DNA of 64,000 nt from Paraburkholderia sp. BL23I1N1 (GCF_003610295.1 NZ_RAPV01000001.1:1798001-1862000), one strand, 5' to 3'. Counted from the first letter of the stretch, positions 53,678-62,538 are shown. Notes: generated by a model from the sequence alone, not told the origin. Translations and numbers: made by a program.

Positions 53678-54223
53678 TCAACCTTCGCGCAGCGAGCGGA
53701 AGATATCGCCCGTATGCAGGCCGAAGCTGCCGGCGGCACGGTCGGCGAAAAAGAAACGCAAGGTTTGGCCGACGGTCGGGAAGGCGATCTCGTCCCACGG
53801 AATGTCGCGTTCCTCGAAGAGTTTCACCTCGAGGCTTTCCTCTCCGGCCGCGATGTCGAGATCGAGTAGCCGCGCCATATAGAACAGATGCACCTGGTGC
53901 ACGTGCGGCACGTTCAGCAGCGAGAACAGGCTTTGGACTTCGACTCGCGCGCCGGCTTCTTCCAGCGTTTCGCGCGAAGCCGCTTCGGCGGTGGTTTCGC
54001 CCATTTCCATGAAGCCTGCCGGCAGCGTCCAGTAGCCGTAGCGCGGTTCGATCGCGCGGCGGCACAGCAGCACTTTGTCGTCCCAGACCGGAACGGTGCC
54101 GACCACGTTGCGCGGATTCTGATAATGCACCGTGCCGCAACTGCCGCATACGAAGCGCTCGCGGTTGTCACCCGGCGGAATGCTCAGGCTGACGCCGTGG
54201 CCGCAGACAGAACAGAATTTCAT
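53678..54223 (-). CDS. NUDIX hydrolase with N-terminal zinc ribbon
   Basis: A 181-residue NUDIX hydrolase. The N-terminal zinc ribbon uses CSVCG and CGSCG. The Nudix box reads GFMEMGETTAEAASRETLEE plus AGA (about 70-92), matching GX5EX7REUXEEXGU. Related zinc-ribbon NUDIX proteins act on ADP-ribose-type or NADH-type substrates; the substrate here is unknown. It is the first gene of the leftward unit NUDIX-aat-bpt. Confidence 0.92.
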   Translation of the reverse strand: MKFCSVCGHGVSLSIPPGDNRERFVCGSCGTVHYQNPRNVVGTVPVWDDKVLLCRRAIEPRYGYWTLPAGFMEMGETTAEAASRETLEEAGARVEVQSLFSLLNVPHVHQVHLFYMARLLDLDIAAGEESLEVKLFEERDIPWDEIAFPTVGQTLRFFFADRAAGSFGLHTGDIFRSLREG

Positions 54224-54657
54224 AGGAAGGGGACGAGAAAGAGTGATGGGAGTTTATCACTGGGGCGAGCTTTGCCGGGAGCGGGCCATGGCGGCGTGCG
54301 CCAGTGAGTGCGGGGTGAGGTATTTCGCTGGTCAGGCCCCCGTGGGCGCGCGTGCTGATCGCTGCCGTTGAGGCGGGATCTGTTTGGAGTCCGGATCAAT
54401 CAGGGCGACGGTGACGAGGCGTCGGGGCGGATGCTGCATTACTGAGCGCGGTCCGGCTTGCTAGCGGTCTGGATGCTTATCCGGCGAAGGAAAGGGGTAC
54501 GGGAAGAATACGTGCGATCGATGCGCAGAACGCGCAAACGGGAGGCGGAGAACCAAGCGAAGAGACAGGGTGCAGAAAACAAAAAAGGCCTGCCGGTTGG
54601 GCAAGCCTTTGATGATGTTTCGACGTTTCGAACCGCTTTAGCGACTTAAGCGCTACT
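54224..54657. other. Intergenic region between the NUDIX gene and tRNA-fMet
   Basis: No gene is supported. It contains the tRNA terminator at 54581-54610 and should hold the promoter of the NUDIX-aat-bpt unit close to 54224. Confidence 0.45.
54581..54610 (-). terminator. Rho-independent terminator of tRNA-fMet
   Basis: On the minus strand AAAGGCTTGCC, a short loop and GGCAGGCCTTT, followed by TTTTTTGTTTT, about 50 bases downstream of the tRNA 3' end. Confidence 0.85.
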
Positions 54658-54734
<77 letters not shown>

Positions 54735-54749
54735 TCCGTCGAAGAAAAG

Positions 54750-54778
54750 ATTATAGGACAAAGCGACAGCCAGCGCAA
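54750..54778 (-). promoter_or_regulatory. Sigma-70 promoter of tRNA-fMet
   Basis: On the minus strand TTGCGC (54778-54773), a 17-base spacer and a perfect TATAAT (54755-54750), about 15 bases before the tRNA 5' end. Confidence 0.75.
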
Positions 54779-54982
54779 TAGCTATTTAAGAACCGGCTTC
54801 AAACCATGCCAATGCGGCGTCGCCTCCCAGGCGTGGCGCGCTTCGAAGTCGCGGTGCGCATGGCCTGCGTCGCATGCAGGAAGACCCTCGACAGACGCTG
54901 CGCTAGAATCCAGGTTCTCGTCGCGGCGTCCGGATGCCGGTGCAACGGCCCGCGCTTCACTTCTCACCTTGCTCTGAACTCC

Positions 54983-55480
54983 ATGGATATCGCACACGAT
55001 CTACAGGTGATTGCCGCTCAGGAACACGCGCTGGTGTTCCCGCAATTCGATGCCGACCGCGCTTGGCAGGTGGGTGCCTATCTGCACGAGGTCGCCAAGG
55101 CGCGCGGCATCGCCGCCGCCATCGACGTGCGCACGTTCGGTCAGCCGTTGTTCTTCAGCCTGCTCAACGGAGCGACGCCGGACAACGTCGACTGGGCGCG
55201 CCGCAAGGGCAACACCGTCGCGCATTTCCGGCGCAGTTCGTACGCGATCGGTTTGAAGATGCAACAGGCGGGCAGCACGCTCGCCGACAAGCACGCCTTG
55301 CCAAACACGGAATATGCGTCTCATGGCGGCGCGTTTCCCTTGACGGTGGCGGGAGCCGGTGTGATCGGCTCGATCACGGTATCCGGTTTGCCGCAGCGCG
55401 CGGATCACGAACTGGTGGTGGAGGCGCTGTGCGCCCACCTCGGTCACGACTACAGCAAGCTCGCGCTTGCAAAGGCCTGA
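54983..55480 (+). CDS. UPF0303 / heme-degrading-domain family protein
   Basis: A 165-residue protein of the UPF0303 group (GlcG/HbpS-like fold). Family pieces: [20 protein letters not shown] (about 9-28), [40 protein letters not shown] and [20 protein letters not shown]. Biochemical role unsettled. An SMR transporter gene follows after four bases, so the two are probably co-transcribed. Confidence 0.88.
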   Translation: MDIAHDLQVIAAQEHALVFPQFDADRAWQVGAYLHEVAKARGIAAAIDVRTFGQPLFFSLLNGATPDNVDWARRKGNTVAHFRRSSYAIGLKMQQAGSTLADKHALPNTEYASHGGAFPLTVAGAGVIGSITVSGLPQRADHELVVEALCAHLGHDYSKLALAKA

Positions 55481-55484
55481 GCCG

Positions 55485-55823
55485 ATGCGGATGCCTCCTT
55501 ACGCGTTGCTCGCCATTGCGATCGTCGCCGAAGTCATCGCGACCTCCGCTATGCGGGCGTCGGAAGGTTTTTCGCGGTTGTGGCCCGCAACGGTCGTGGT
55601 GATCGGCTACGGCATCGCGTTCTATTGCCTGTCGCTCACGCTCAAGACTATTCCGGTGGGCATCGTCTACGCGGTGTGGTCCGGCGCCGGCATTGTGCTG
55701 ATTACGCTGGTCGCGGTCGTGCTGTACCGGCAGGTGCCTGACGTGCCGGCCGTCATCGGGCTCGGGCTGATCATTGCCGGGGTCGCCGTGTTGAACATGT
55801 TCTCGAAGATGCAGGCGCACTGA
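55485..55823 (+). CDS. Small multidrug resistance (EmrE-type) transporter
   Basis: A 112-residue four-helix transporter of the SMR family. The conserved membrane Glu is in AIAIVAEVIATSAMRASEGF (about 9-28; Glu14 equivalent), followed by GYGIAFYCLSLTLKTIPVGI and YAVWSGAGIVLITLVAVVLY. It would export cationic biocides by proton exchange as a dimer. Start ATG 55485, four bases after the preceding stop. Confidence 0.93.
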   Translation: MRMPPYALLAIAIVAEVIATSAMRASEGFSRLWPATVVVIGYGIAFYCLSLTLKTIPVGIVYAVWSGAGIVLITLVAVVLYRQVPDVPAVIGLGLIIAGVAVLNMFSKMQAH

Positions 55824-55852
55824 GCTTTGCCACAGAGCGCCACCACTGAGCG

Positions 55853-56236
55853 TTACTTGCAGCGCACGATCATCGAACGGTTTTTCACATTGGCCGAGAC
55901 GACGTTCGTGATGCTGCCACCCGCTGCGCCGCCTTCGTCGTTGTCTTTCGATACGATGTCGTAGCCGGTCGCGCCGCATGCCTTGCCGGCCTGCACGTAG
56001 CACGAGGCCCAACTCGAAGCGGCGTCGGCGCCGCTGCAGTTCACTGCAAAGCCGGTCTGGCCGTTCGGCAGATTGATGAGCGAAGTGGTGTTCGACGACG
56101 CGCAGCCGCTCAGGCTCACACCGAGCAGCACGGCGGCGGGCAGGGCGGCAGACAGGGACGCCCGGCGAACTAGAGCAAGCGTGGCGCTGCTGGGTCGGAA
56201 GCGGCCGGAGCGGCGCAGTTGCGTCATGAAATGCAT
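55853..56236 (-). CDS. Hypothetical outer-membrane-type lipoprotein
   Basis: A 127-residue protein with a long basic leader, a hydrophobic stretch and a lipobox LSGC at about residue 45. The mature part is small with three further cysteines (VNCSGADAASSWASCYVQAG, KACGATGYDIVSKDND) and a beta-rich end ISNV-like (SITNVVSANVKNRSMIVRCK). No family function known; similar small lipoproteins are frequent in Burkholderiales. Transcribed leftwards, converging with the SMR gene. Confidence 0.8.
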   Translation of the reverse strand: MHFMTQLRRSGRFRPSSATLALVRRASLSAALPAAVLLGVSLSGCASSNTTSLINLPNGQTGFAVNCSGADAASSWASCYVQAGKACGATGYDIVSKDNDEGGAAGGSITNVVSANVKNRSMIVRCK

Positions 56237-56341
56237 CGTGATGTTTTCCTTTCAAATAGGGTTCGAGACTCGGGTGTCGCCTCGGGTGTCAACTCAGGTG
56301 TCAAGACCCGCCGCGCACACCGGCAGTGAGCACCTGGGAGG

Positions 56342-56533
56342 CTAAGCCGTTTCGATCGTGATGCCCGCCGCGCTAACCATTCGGCGGCTTTCCGTGCCGC
56401 TTTCGGTGGCCGCGTCTTCCCAGATGCTGATGGCTTTCGGAATGTCGATGCCGTGGTTTTCGGCGTAAGCAAACCATGCGTTCGCCGCATCCGGCTCAGG
56501 CAGTTCGCGGTTGTTCAGAAAATATTTTCCCAT
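56342..56533 (-). CDS. Small hypothetical protein
   Basis: A 63-residue acidic protein (MGKYFLNNRELPEPDAANAW at the start), with helical AWFAYAENHGIDIPKAISIW and no membrane segment or cysteine. It has clear coding character and AT-rich upstream sequence. It lies about 105 bases upstream of the lipoprotein gene on the same strand. No function is known to me. Confidence 0.65.
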   Translation of the reverse strand: MGKYFLNNRELPEPDAANAWFAYAENHGIDIPKAISIWEDAATESGTESRRMVSAAGITIETA

Positions 56534-56808
56534 ATTGTGCTCGCTGAACTCGAAATGGCGTCATTGCGTCGGCACGGACGTGCTGTCGAACCGGTTCGAC
56601 AGAGGCAGGCGGCACAAGTGCAATTTGCCGTATCACGGCGTATCGACTCGCATGCAGAACGTATCTGCTCGCGGTGTGAGGCATCGGGCCGAAGGGCGAG
56701 GGAGGCTGGACCGCGGTCCAGCCGCGCGAGTACCATAACGGGCATCTCCGGGGGCGGCCGGTTTTCACCGGCGTCCCTTTTCTGCCGGATACTTCTGATG
56801 AGGCGGCC

Positions 56809-57093
56809 ATGGAAATTCGGTTTCCCGCGGATGCGCCTGCTTACCGCGACTCCAATCTGACGGTTGTGTTTCCCGCGCTCGTGGACGGCGAATCGGTGCC
56901 GTGCGCGATCTCGGTCGAGGCGCTCGAGGATCACTTCGGCGCGTACTCAGAGGATCCCGAAGGCTGGATGCGCGCGTTCGACGCCGGGCGCCCGCATATC
57001 GAGGCGGTTGCGCGCGAACATTTGCAGATCAGCAATGGCACACCCGTGCTGCTCAAGAGCGGCCATTTCCCGCCGGGCAACGTTGCGGTTTAA
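56809..57093 (+). CDS. DUF1488-family protein
   Basis: A 94-residue protein of the DUF1488 family: MEIRFPADAPAYRDSNLTVV at the start, FPALVDGESVPCAISVEALE in the middle, then EDHFGAYSEDPEGWMRAFDA. It is short and soluble, of unknown role. The region before it (56534-56808) holds no other supported gene. It converges with the epimerase-like gene. Confidence 0.85.
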   Translation: MEIRFPADAPAYRDSNLTVVFPALVDGESVPCAISVEALEDHFGAYSEDPEGWMRAFDAGRPHIEAVAREHLQISNGTPVLLKSGHFPPGNVAV

Positions 57094-57101
57094 GCGGCGA
57101 G

Positions 57102-58121
57102 TCACACCACCTTCGCCGCCTTTGCCGTATCCCCATGTGGGGCGGCGCTCACGGATGCCGCCTCGCGTGCTGCGTCGAAAGCGTGACGGATACCTTCCTC
57201 GTATGAGGTTTTTGCGATCGGGCCGATCAGCTTCGTCAATGCCGAGTCGTCGAGCACTACCGGTTCGGTCATCAGGTAGTTCATCTCCACCAGTTCCCGC
57301 ATCATCGGATTGAAAAGGCCGAGCATGCGCAGCATGGTCTTGCCGGCGACCATCAGCTTCGGCTCGCGGCCCGCGAGCGCATAGGCCTGTCTCGCTACGT
57401 CCCGCTGCGTGATCGTCCCCGCGCCGGACAGGTGCCACCACCGGCCGTATGCGTCGGGTGAACGCGTGAGCTTCTCGACCACCGGTCCGATATCCGGCAG
57501 GTAGATGAATTCGTGCGGCACATCCACCGGCCCGATCATCTGCGCGCGCTTGCCGTGTGCCGCGCCCTCGAACACGCCATTCAGCAGACTGCGTTCGATG
57601 CCTGGGCCGTAAAAATCCGGCAGGCGCAGCACCAGCGTCGACAGGCGACTCGCCCCGCTGGCGCGCCCGTGTGCCGCCAGCACCAGATTTTCCTGCGCGA
57701 GCCGCATCTTGCCCTTGAACGTATGGGGTTCACGCGGATGATTTTCGCTAATCGGATTGCCGCGCGCGCGGCCGTACGGATACACGGTGCCGATCAGAAT
57801 GAAGCGCTCGACACCCGCGACCGTCACGCCGGCGAGCGTTTTTTCCATGAGCGGCGGATGCGAGGCGAACTGATCGTAGGGCATGCCCACCAGATAGATC
57901 ACGGTCTGCAAACCGGCTGCCGCAGCCTCGATCGAAGCCGGATCGTCCGGATTCCACGTGACGATTTCCGCATGCGGGTCATGGCCGAAAGCCGCCTCGA
58001 GCGGCGCGCGCGAGCGGCCGACCACCCGGTAGTCCCGGCCCGCCGCGCTCAGCGCGGCCGCAATGATTTGACCTGCCGCGCCCGCGGCGCCGAATAATCC
58101 CACTGTTCCCAAGGCTTGCAT
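57102..58121 (-). CDS. NAD-dependent epimerase/dehydratase-family protein
   Basis: A 339-residue SDR-type (extended/atypical) protein. The N-terminal nucleotide motif is GLFGAAGAAGQIIAAAL (about 9-25). The region FILIGTVYPYGRARGNPISE keeps Y but no clear YxxxK catalytic motif, so it may be an atypical SDR. The C-terminal part binds substrate (FIYLPDIGPVVEKLTRSPDA). It diverges from a TetR-type regulator; the palindrome at 58184-58214 lies between them. Probably repressed by that regulator. Confidence 0.88.
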   Translation of the reverse strand: MQALGTVGLFGAAGAAGQIIAAALSAAGRDYRVVGRSRAPLEAAFGHDPHAEIVTWNPDDPASIEAAAAGLQTVIYLVGMPYDQFASHPPLMEKTLAGVTVAGVERFILIGTVYPYGRARGNPISENHPREPHTFKGKMRLAQENLVLAAHGRASGASRLSTLVLRLPDFYGPGIERSLLNGVFEGAAHGKRAQMIGPVDVPHEFIYLPDIGPVVEKLTRSPDAYGRWWHLSGAGTITQRDVARQAYALAGREPKLMVAGKTMLRMLGLFNPMMRELVEMNYLMTEPVVLDDSALTKLIGPIAKTSYEEGIRHAFDAAREAASVSAAPHGDTAKAAKVV

Positions 58122-58183
58122 GACGACTCCTGAAAGTGGCGCAGTATCGCGCCTGGATGAAGTTGACTGATTGATGAAAATTT

Positions 58184-58214
58184 ACTGAACGACGTTAAGT
58201 AAACAGTGTTCAGT
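58184..58214. promoter_or_regulatory. Palindromic operator in the epimerase/TetR divergent region
   Basis: ACTGAACGACGTT (58184-58196) and AACAGTGTTCAGT (58202-58214) form an imperfect inverted repeat with perfect outer arms ACTGAAC/GTTCAGT. It lies in the AT-rich gap between two divergent genes, the standard site for a TetR-family dimer. Binding is inferred. Confidence 0.6.
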
Positions 58215-58249
58215 TTAATTTGACTTTTCAGTTTGTCAACCTGAAAATG

Positions 58250-59152
58250 TGCGGCATGGGAATCGCCGAACGAAAAAACCGTCAGAAACAGGCACTGCGC
58301 GAGCGCATCCTCGATGCCGCGCGGCGCATCGTGATGCGCGAAGGCTTTGCCGCGTTGTCAATGCGCAAGATTGCCGACGCCATCGAGTATTCGCCCGCCA
58401 CGCTGTACCTTCACTTCGCAAGCCGCGATGAGATCGCCCAGGCGTTGTGCGCGGAAGGCTATGCGCAATTGCTGCAGACGTTCGTGCCGCTTGCGCAGAT
58501 CGCCGATCCCACCGAGCGCTTGAAGGCGCTCGGGCGTGCTTATGTGGCATTCGGGGTCGCGCATCGGGAAACCTACCGGCTGATCTTCATGGAAGATCCG
58601 AGCTACACGGGCGCGGCACTGGGCGGCGCAGCGGCTGCGGCGTCTGCGTCTGCGTCTGCGGCGGGAGCGAGCAAGCCGTTGGCCGCGCTCACGGATAGGG
58701 AAGCGTCGGTCGAAGCAGTCGGAATCACGGCGGCAGAAACAGCGGCCGCGGGTTCTCCCGCGTCCGGACAAGCCAGCCTCTCGCCGCCGAAATCGGACGA
58801 CGACCCCGACGCCGCCGCGTTGACCATCATGATCTCCGCAATCGAGGAGTTGAAAGCGTCGGGGCGCCTGCCCGCGGCGATGGAGGTGGGGGTATGGGCG
58901 GAGGCGTTCTGGGCGACCCTGCACGGCATCGTCGCGCTGAACCTCACCTGTCCCGTGTTTCCGAGCGCGCCGCTGGATACGGTGGTGGGTGTCGCACTCG
59001 ATGCCTGGCTGGGTACACAGGACGCCGGGCAGCTGCGAGGTGTCACGAGCGCGTCCCGCTCGCGGAAAAAGAAGCCTGCCGCAGCGGATACCCAATCCGA
59101 CACCCAATCCGACACCAAACCCGCCACGAGGCCCAAAGCCGCGAGTGCGTGA
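58250..59152 (+). CDS. TetR/AcrR-family regulator with low-complexity insert
   Basis: A 300-residue regulator. The TetR HTH is at the N-terminus (about 10-55: ALRERILDAARRIVMREGFA and LSMRKIADAIEYSPATLYLH). The C-terminal ligand domain resembles the TetR_C_33 type (YVAFGVAHRETYRLIFMEDP, about 100-119) but is interrupted by a long Ala/Ser-rich insert (about 125-195, including a SASASASAAG repeat). The tail is Lys/Thr/Asp-rich with repeated SDTQ units. Family members are around 200 residues, so insert and tail are extra. It probably controls the divergent epimerase gene and itself. Start ATG 58250; 58259 is the alternative. Confidence 0.88.
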   Translation, partial: CGMGIAERKNRQKQALRERILDAARRIVMREGFAALSMRKIADAIEYSPATLYLHFASRDEIAQALCAEGYAQLLQTFVPLAQIADPTERLKALGRAYVAFGVAHRETYRLIFMEDPSYTGAALGGAAAAASASASAAGASKPLAALTDREASVEAVGITAAETAAAGSPASGQASLSPPKSDDDPDAAALTIMISAIEELKASGRLPAAMEVGVWAEAFWATLHGIVALNLTCPVFPSAPLDTVVGVALDAWLGTQDAGQLRGVTSASRSRKKKPAAADTQSDTQSDTKPATRPKAASA

Positions 59153-59198
59153 TAACGTTCAGTTCCAATTCATTTTGCGCCACCGTGCCTAGCTCTCC

Positions 59199-60335
59199 AT
59201 GTCCATTTCCGCCTCGCCCGCCATCAGCGACGAAGTCGCGACTTACGTAGCCAACCGCATCGGGTTCATCGAACTGGAAAGGCCGAAAGCGCTCAACGCG
59301 TTGTCGACCGGCATGATCCGCGCAATGCACGCCGCGCTCGATCAGTGGCGTGAGGATCCCGGCGTGCTTGCCGTCCTGGTGCGCAGCGCGCATCCGCGTG
59401 CGTTCTGCGCGGGCGGCGATGTCCGCTTTCTATACGAGTCGGCGCAGCGCGGCGAACACGACGCGCGCGATGCGTTTTTCACTGAGGAATACCGCCTCAA
59501 TCATGCGATTTTTACCTACCCGAAGCCGTACATCGCGTTGACGAACGGCGTCGTGATGGGCGGCGGCATGGGAATTTCGCAGGGTGCGCATCGTACCGGC
59601 GGCCTGCGCGTGGTGACCCATTCGACAAAGATGGCGATGCCGGAGACCCGCATCGGTCTCTTTCCCGACGTCGGCGCGAGCTGGTTTCTGGCGCGCACAC
59701 CCGGCGCGTTGGGCCGTTATCTGGCGGTCACCGGCGAAACGATCGGCGCAGCCGATGCGCTCTACGCAGGTCTCGCCGACGCCTATATCGACGACGCGGC
59801 ATTGCCCGCGCTAGTCGATACGCTGCGCTCCGAACTGTTCGAACGTGGCACGGACGTGGTGGCGTGCGTCGAGCGCGAGACAGCCGCGCATCAGGTCGTG
59901 CCGGCACCCGAAGCTTCGCTGCTTGCGAGCACGCGTGCGTTGATCGACCGGCATTTCGCCTTGCCTGACATGACGCAAATTCTCGCTTCGCTGGAGCAGG
60001 AACAGGAGCAGGGCGGGGAGGCCGCCGATTGGGCCGAGCAGACGATCGCTGTGTTGCGCGAACGTTCGCCGTTGTCGATGGCTGTGTCGCTGGAAGTGGT
60101 GACGCGTGCCGAGGGTTCGATGGCGGATGTGTTGCGCTGCGATCTCGATCTGACGCGCACGAGCTTTGCGCAGGGCGACACGATCGAAGGGATTCGCGCG
60201 CGCATTATCGACAAGGACAACGCGCCGCGCTGGCGTTTCGCGCGCATTGAAGACGTGAATGCCGCCGATGTGGCGGCGATGTTCGAGAGCCCGTGGCCGG
60301 CAAACGAACACCCTTTGCGTGATCTGCGGGCTTAA
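59199..60335 (+). CDS. 3-Hydroxyisobutyryl-CoA hydrolase-like enoyl-CoA hydratase-family protein
   Basis: A 378-residue crotonase-fold enzyme, longer than simple enoyl-CoA hydratases and matching 3-hydroxyisobutyryl-CoA hydrolases (valine degradation). Motifs: IGFIELERPKALNALSTGMI (about 23-42), RAFCAGGDVRFLYESAQRG (oxyanion hole), ALTNGVVMGGGMGISQGAHR, and the MAMPETRIGLFPDVGASWFL stretch with the catalytic Glu and Asp (about 147-166). The C-terminal ECH_2 region includes SPLSMAVSLEVVTRAEG. No other valine-degradation genes are beside it. Confidence 0.9.
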   Translation: MSISASPAISDEVATYVANRIGFIELERPKALNALSTGMIRAMHAALDQWREDPGVLAVLVRSAHPRAFCAGGDVRFLYESAQRGEHDARDAFFTEEYRLNHAIFTYPKPYIALTNGVVMGGGMGISQGAHRTGGLRVVTHSTKMAMPETRIGLFPDVGASWFLARTPGALGRYLAVTGETIGAADALYAGLADAYIDDAALPALVDTLRSELFERGTDVVACVERETAAHQVVPAPEASLLASTRALIDRHFALPDMTQILASLEQEQEQGGEAADWAEQTIAVLRERSPLSMAVSLEVVTRAEGSMADVLRCDLDLTRTSFAQGDTIEGIRARIIDKDNAPRWRFARIEDVNAADVAAMFESPWPANEHPLRDLRA

Positions 60336-60442
60336 GCAAGCGCGGGCAACGGTGACAACAGCAGCAGAAGCGATGCCAGTTGCCCGATCGGCATCGCCTT
60401 GCGAGCCGGCGTAAAGACGCTCAGCCCGCGCTCAATCCCTAC

Positions 60443-60869
60443 TCAATCCTCTTCTTCGCTTGCCATGAAGGCGCGCATGAACACCAGCGCGCCCCAGCCC
60501 CACATCGCGTTCGCGGCGAACCCCACCGCGAGGCGCGGCAGCATGTTGCCGCTCGGCCAGATGCCGCGCAGCGGATCGACTACGAACACGCTTGCTGCCG
60601 TCAACGCAATGCCGCCGAATACGAAGGCGGGCACCCAGGGCGCGCGCCGCTCCGGCGCAACGCGCAACAGCCACGCCATCAGCACCGCCCAGAACGCGCT
60701 CCAGATTGCGTTCGCAATGAACTCGGGCAGCCCGAGCGGCAAAAACGGCGCAGTCGAAAAAACCGGTTGGGTCGATCAGCCCGGCTGCGTGCAGCAGCGC
60801 CAGGGTCGATTCATGAAAGAACAGTGAAGCCAGAAAACCGGCGACGAACGGCAGGATGAGTTTTTGCAT
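60443..60869 (-). pseudogene. Membrane protein gene with a homopolymer frameshift
   Basis: The ATG at 60869 opens MQKLILPFVAGFLASLFFHE and continues to GLIDPTG. A run of six bases (A on the plus strand, 60757-60762) then throws the frame off, whereas with five the sense continues FSTAPFLPLGLPEFIANAIW through three further helices to ASEEED and a stop at 60443. The joined product would be about 141 residues with four membrane helices. It is either a true frameshift or a one-base sequencing error; the downstream part keeps full coding character, so the change is recent. Family unknown. Confidence 0.75.
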
Positions 60870-60967
60870 GCATGGCACCGCGAGAGCTCAGGCGGCGCGG
60901 TTCGCGCGGCCTGCACCGGATTATTGGAAATGTGGCGCCATTATATATAGGGGGGCGGTTTCAAGAG

Positions 60968-62045
60968 TGAAGCGCAACAGGGGGCTAATGAATGGAAGCT
61001 GAGGTTATCGACGCGGTTGCGAGCATACGTTCGAAGACCTCGAATGGGGAATGAAATGCATGGGTAGCGCGAGGCCGGCTGTTGAGGCTGTCGGCGATGG
61101 CATCGAGTTCGTCCTGACTGTAGATGGAGAGGTCAGTGCCCTTCGGCAGATACTGCCGCAGCAGCCCGTTGGTGTTCTCGCAGGTACCGCGTTGCCATGG
61201 ACTGTGCGGATCGCAGAAGTACACGTGCACGCCGGTGGCCGCGCTGAGCTCCTGATGCCGGGTCATTTCCTTACCCTGATCGTAGGCGAAGCTCTGGCGC
61301 AGTGGGGCGGCGATCGAATTCAGTTTGGCAGTGAAGCCCGCCAGTGCCGAGGCGGCGGTGGCGTCTTCCATCTTCGCCAGCAGCACCAGGCGACTGCTGC
61401 GCTCAACCAGCACGCCGACGGAAGACTGGTTGCCGGCGCCCTTGATGAAGTCGCCTTCCCAATGGCCTGGCATCACCCGGTCGTCGACCTCAGGCGGGCG
61501 CACATGGATGCTCACCATGTCGGGGATCTGGCCGCGCCGGTCAGTGCCCCGCTTGCGTGACATACGCGTGCTGTGGCCGTGGCGCAGACAGGCGATCAGC
61601 TGGCGGCGCAGCTCGCCGCGTGGCTGCGCGTAGATGGTGGTGTAGATGGTTTCGTGCGAGACGTGCTGGGTCGGATCGTTGGGCCACATGCGCTTGAGGG
61701 TACCTGAGATCTGCTGGGGCGACCACTTCCATTCCAGCAGGGTGAGTACGACGCGCCACGACACGCTTTGCGGGTGCAGCTTGGGACATGGGCGCGCAGC
61801 CTCGCGTTGGCTCGTGCTGAGCGTGTGCGCCGGCGAAGACGCATCGCCCACGGCAGAACAGGTGTTTCTGGTCAGCTCGCGGCTCACAGTTGATGCCGGG
61901 CGCCCGAGTGTTCGGGCCATGGCCCGAACACTCGAACCCTGCTGCTTCATGCTTGCAATGGTCATGCGCTCTTCAGGCTGAAGCTGTTGATACGTTCTTC
62001 TTTTTTGCATGTGCGCACCTTACACGGGGAAGGTGTTGCACTTCA
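60968..62045 (-). mobile_element. IS30-family insertion sequence
   Basis: A complete element of about 1.08 kb. Terminal inverted repeats TGAAGCGCAACA (60968-60979) and TGTTGCACTTCA (62034-62045) match at 11 of 12 positions. It contains one transposase gene covering nearly the whole length. Exact tips and target duplication were not resolved. It lies between the frameshifted membrane protein gene and ssuD. Confidence 0.85.
60985..62010 (-). CDS. IS30-family transposase
   Basis: A 341-residue DDE transposase. The N-terminal HTH_38 (RTYQQLQPEERMTIASMKQQ and SVRAMARTLGRPASTVSREL, about 4-46) recognises the inverted repeats. The catalytic domain has the first Asp in PGHWEGDFIKGAGNQSSVGV (about 182-201), the second Asp in FAYDQGKEMTRH and the Glu in SPWQRGTCENTNGLLRQYLP (about 272-291). 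It appears intact, so the element may be active. Confidence 0.94.
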   Translation of the reverse strand: MQKRRTYQQLQPEERMTIASMKQQGSSVRAMARTLGRPASTVSRELTRNTCSAVGDASSPAHTLSTSQREAARPCPKLHPQSVSWRVVLTLLEWKWSPQQISGTLKRMWPNDPTQHVSHETIYTTIYAQPRGELRRQLIACLRHGHSTRMSRKRGTDRRGQIPDMVSIHVRPPEVDDRVMPGHWEGDFIKGAGNQSSVGVLVERSSRLVLLAKMEDATAASALAGFTAKLNSIAAPLRQSFAYDQGKEMTRHQELSAATGVHVYFCDPHSPWQRGTCENTNGLLRQYLPKGTDLSIYSQDELDAIADSLNSRPRATHAFHSPFEVFERMLATASITSASIH

Positions 62046-62538
62046 GATTTGATCGCGCCGGGTATCCCGTTTTCAGCGTCGGTCAGGCGCAACATCCGTA
62101 TGCTTGAACGTCGGGCTAATCACGAAAGTGGAAAACCTAAGCTAAATAAAATCGTTCAAAAGCCGGGCCCCGATCCATAAACTGCTTCTCCATGCAGACG
62201 GTGTTTGCCGCCGTCGCCTGTTTAATCGAGCGCATCACGCGCACGTTTGGTCGAGGGAAGCTGTCGCGATGTCCTGCCTGATACCGATCTTCAACCGCTG
62301 CATGGCGCACGCGCGCCTGCGGATGCGCTGTCGAAACTAATCCGCGCCTCACTGCAGTTTTTCCGTCTTTTTTGCGCTTGCATGTCCGGCTCTCGTGCCG
62401 GATGGATGCGCGCGCCTAGCGGTGCGCGACCAGCGGCGCGCGACCAGCGGCGCGCGACCAGCGTGTGCGCTTTCACCCAACGCACCGTCGTCACACACGT
62501 CTCAATTCAATCCAGTTTCGAAAAAGCAGGAGCAGCAT
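62046..62538. other. Region between the IS30 element and ssuD
   Basis: About 490 bases with no supported gene. Part of it is AT-rich (62110-62160). It contains the 14-bp tandem repeats at 62418-62459 and ends with an AGCAGGAGCAG ribosome binding site before ssuD. No promoter is obvious. A binding-protein gene often found upstream of ssuD is absent. Confidence 0.5.
62418..62459. repeat. Three tandem 14-bp repeats upstream of ssuD
   Basis: AGCGGYGCGCGACC is repeated three times (62418-62431, 62432-62445, 62446-62459; the first has T, the others C), followed by AGCG. It lies 80 bases before the ssuD start, in the likely leader region. Confidence 0.75.

Noticed and set aside
54458..54649. A 63-codon frame before tRNA-fMet
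   Set aside because: It runs through the tRNA terminator hairpin and has a strongly charged, non-protein-like composition.
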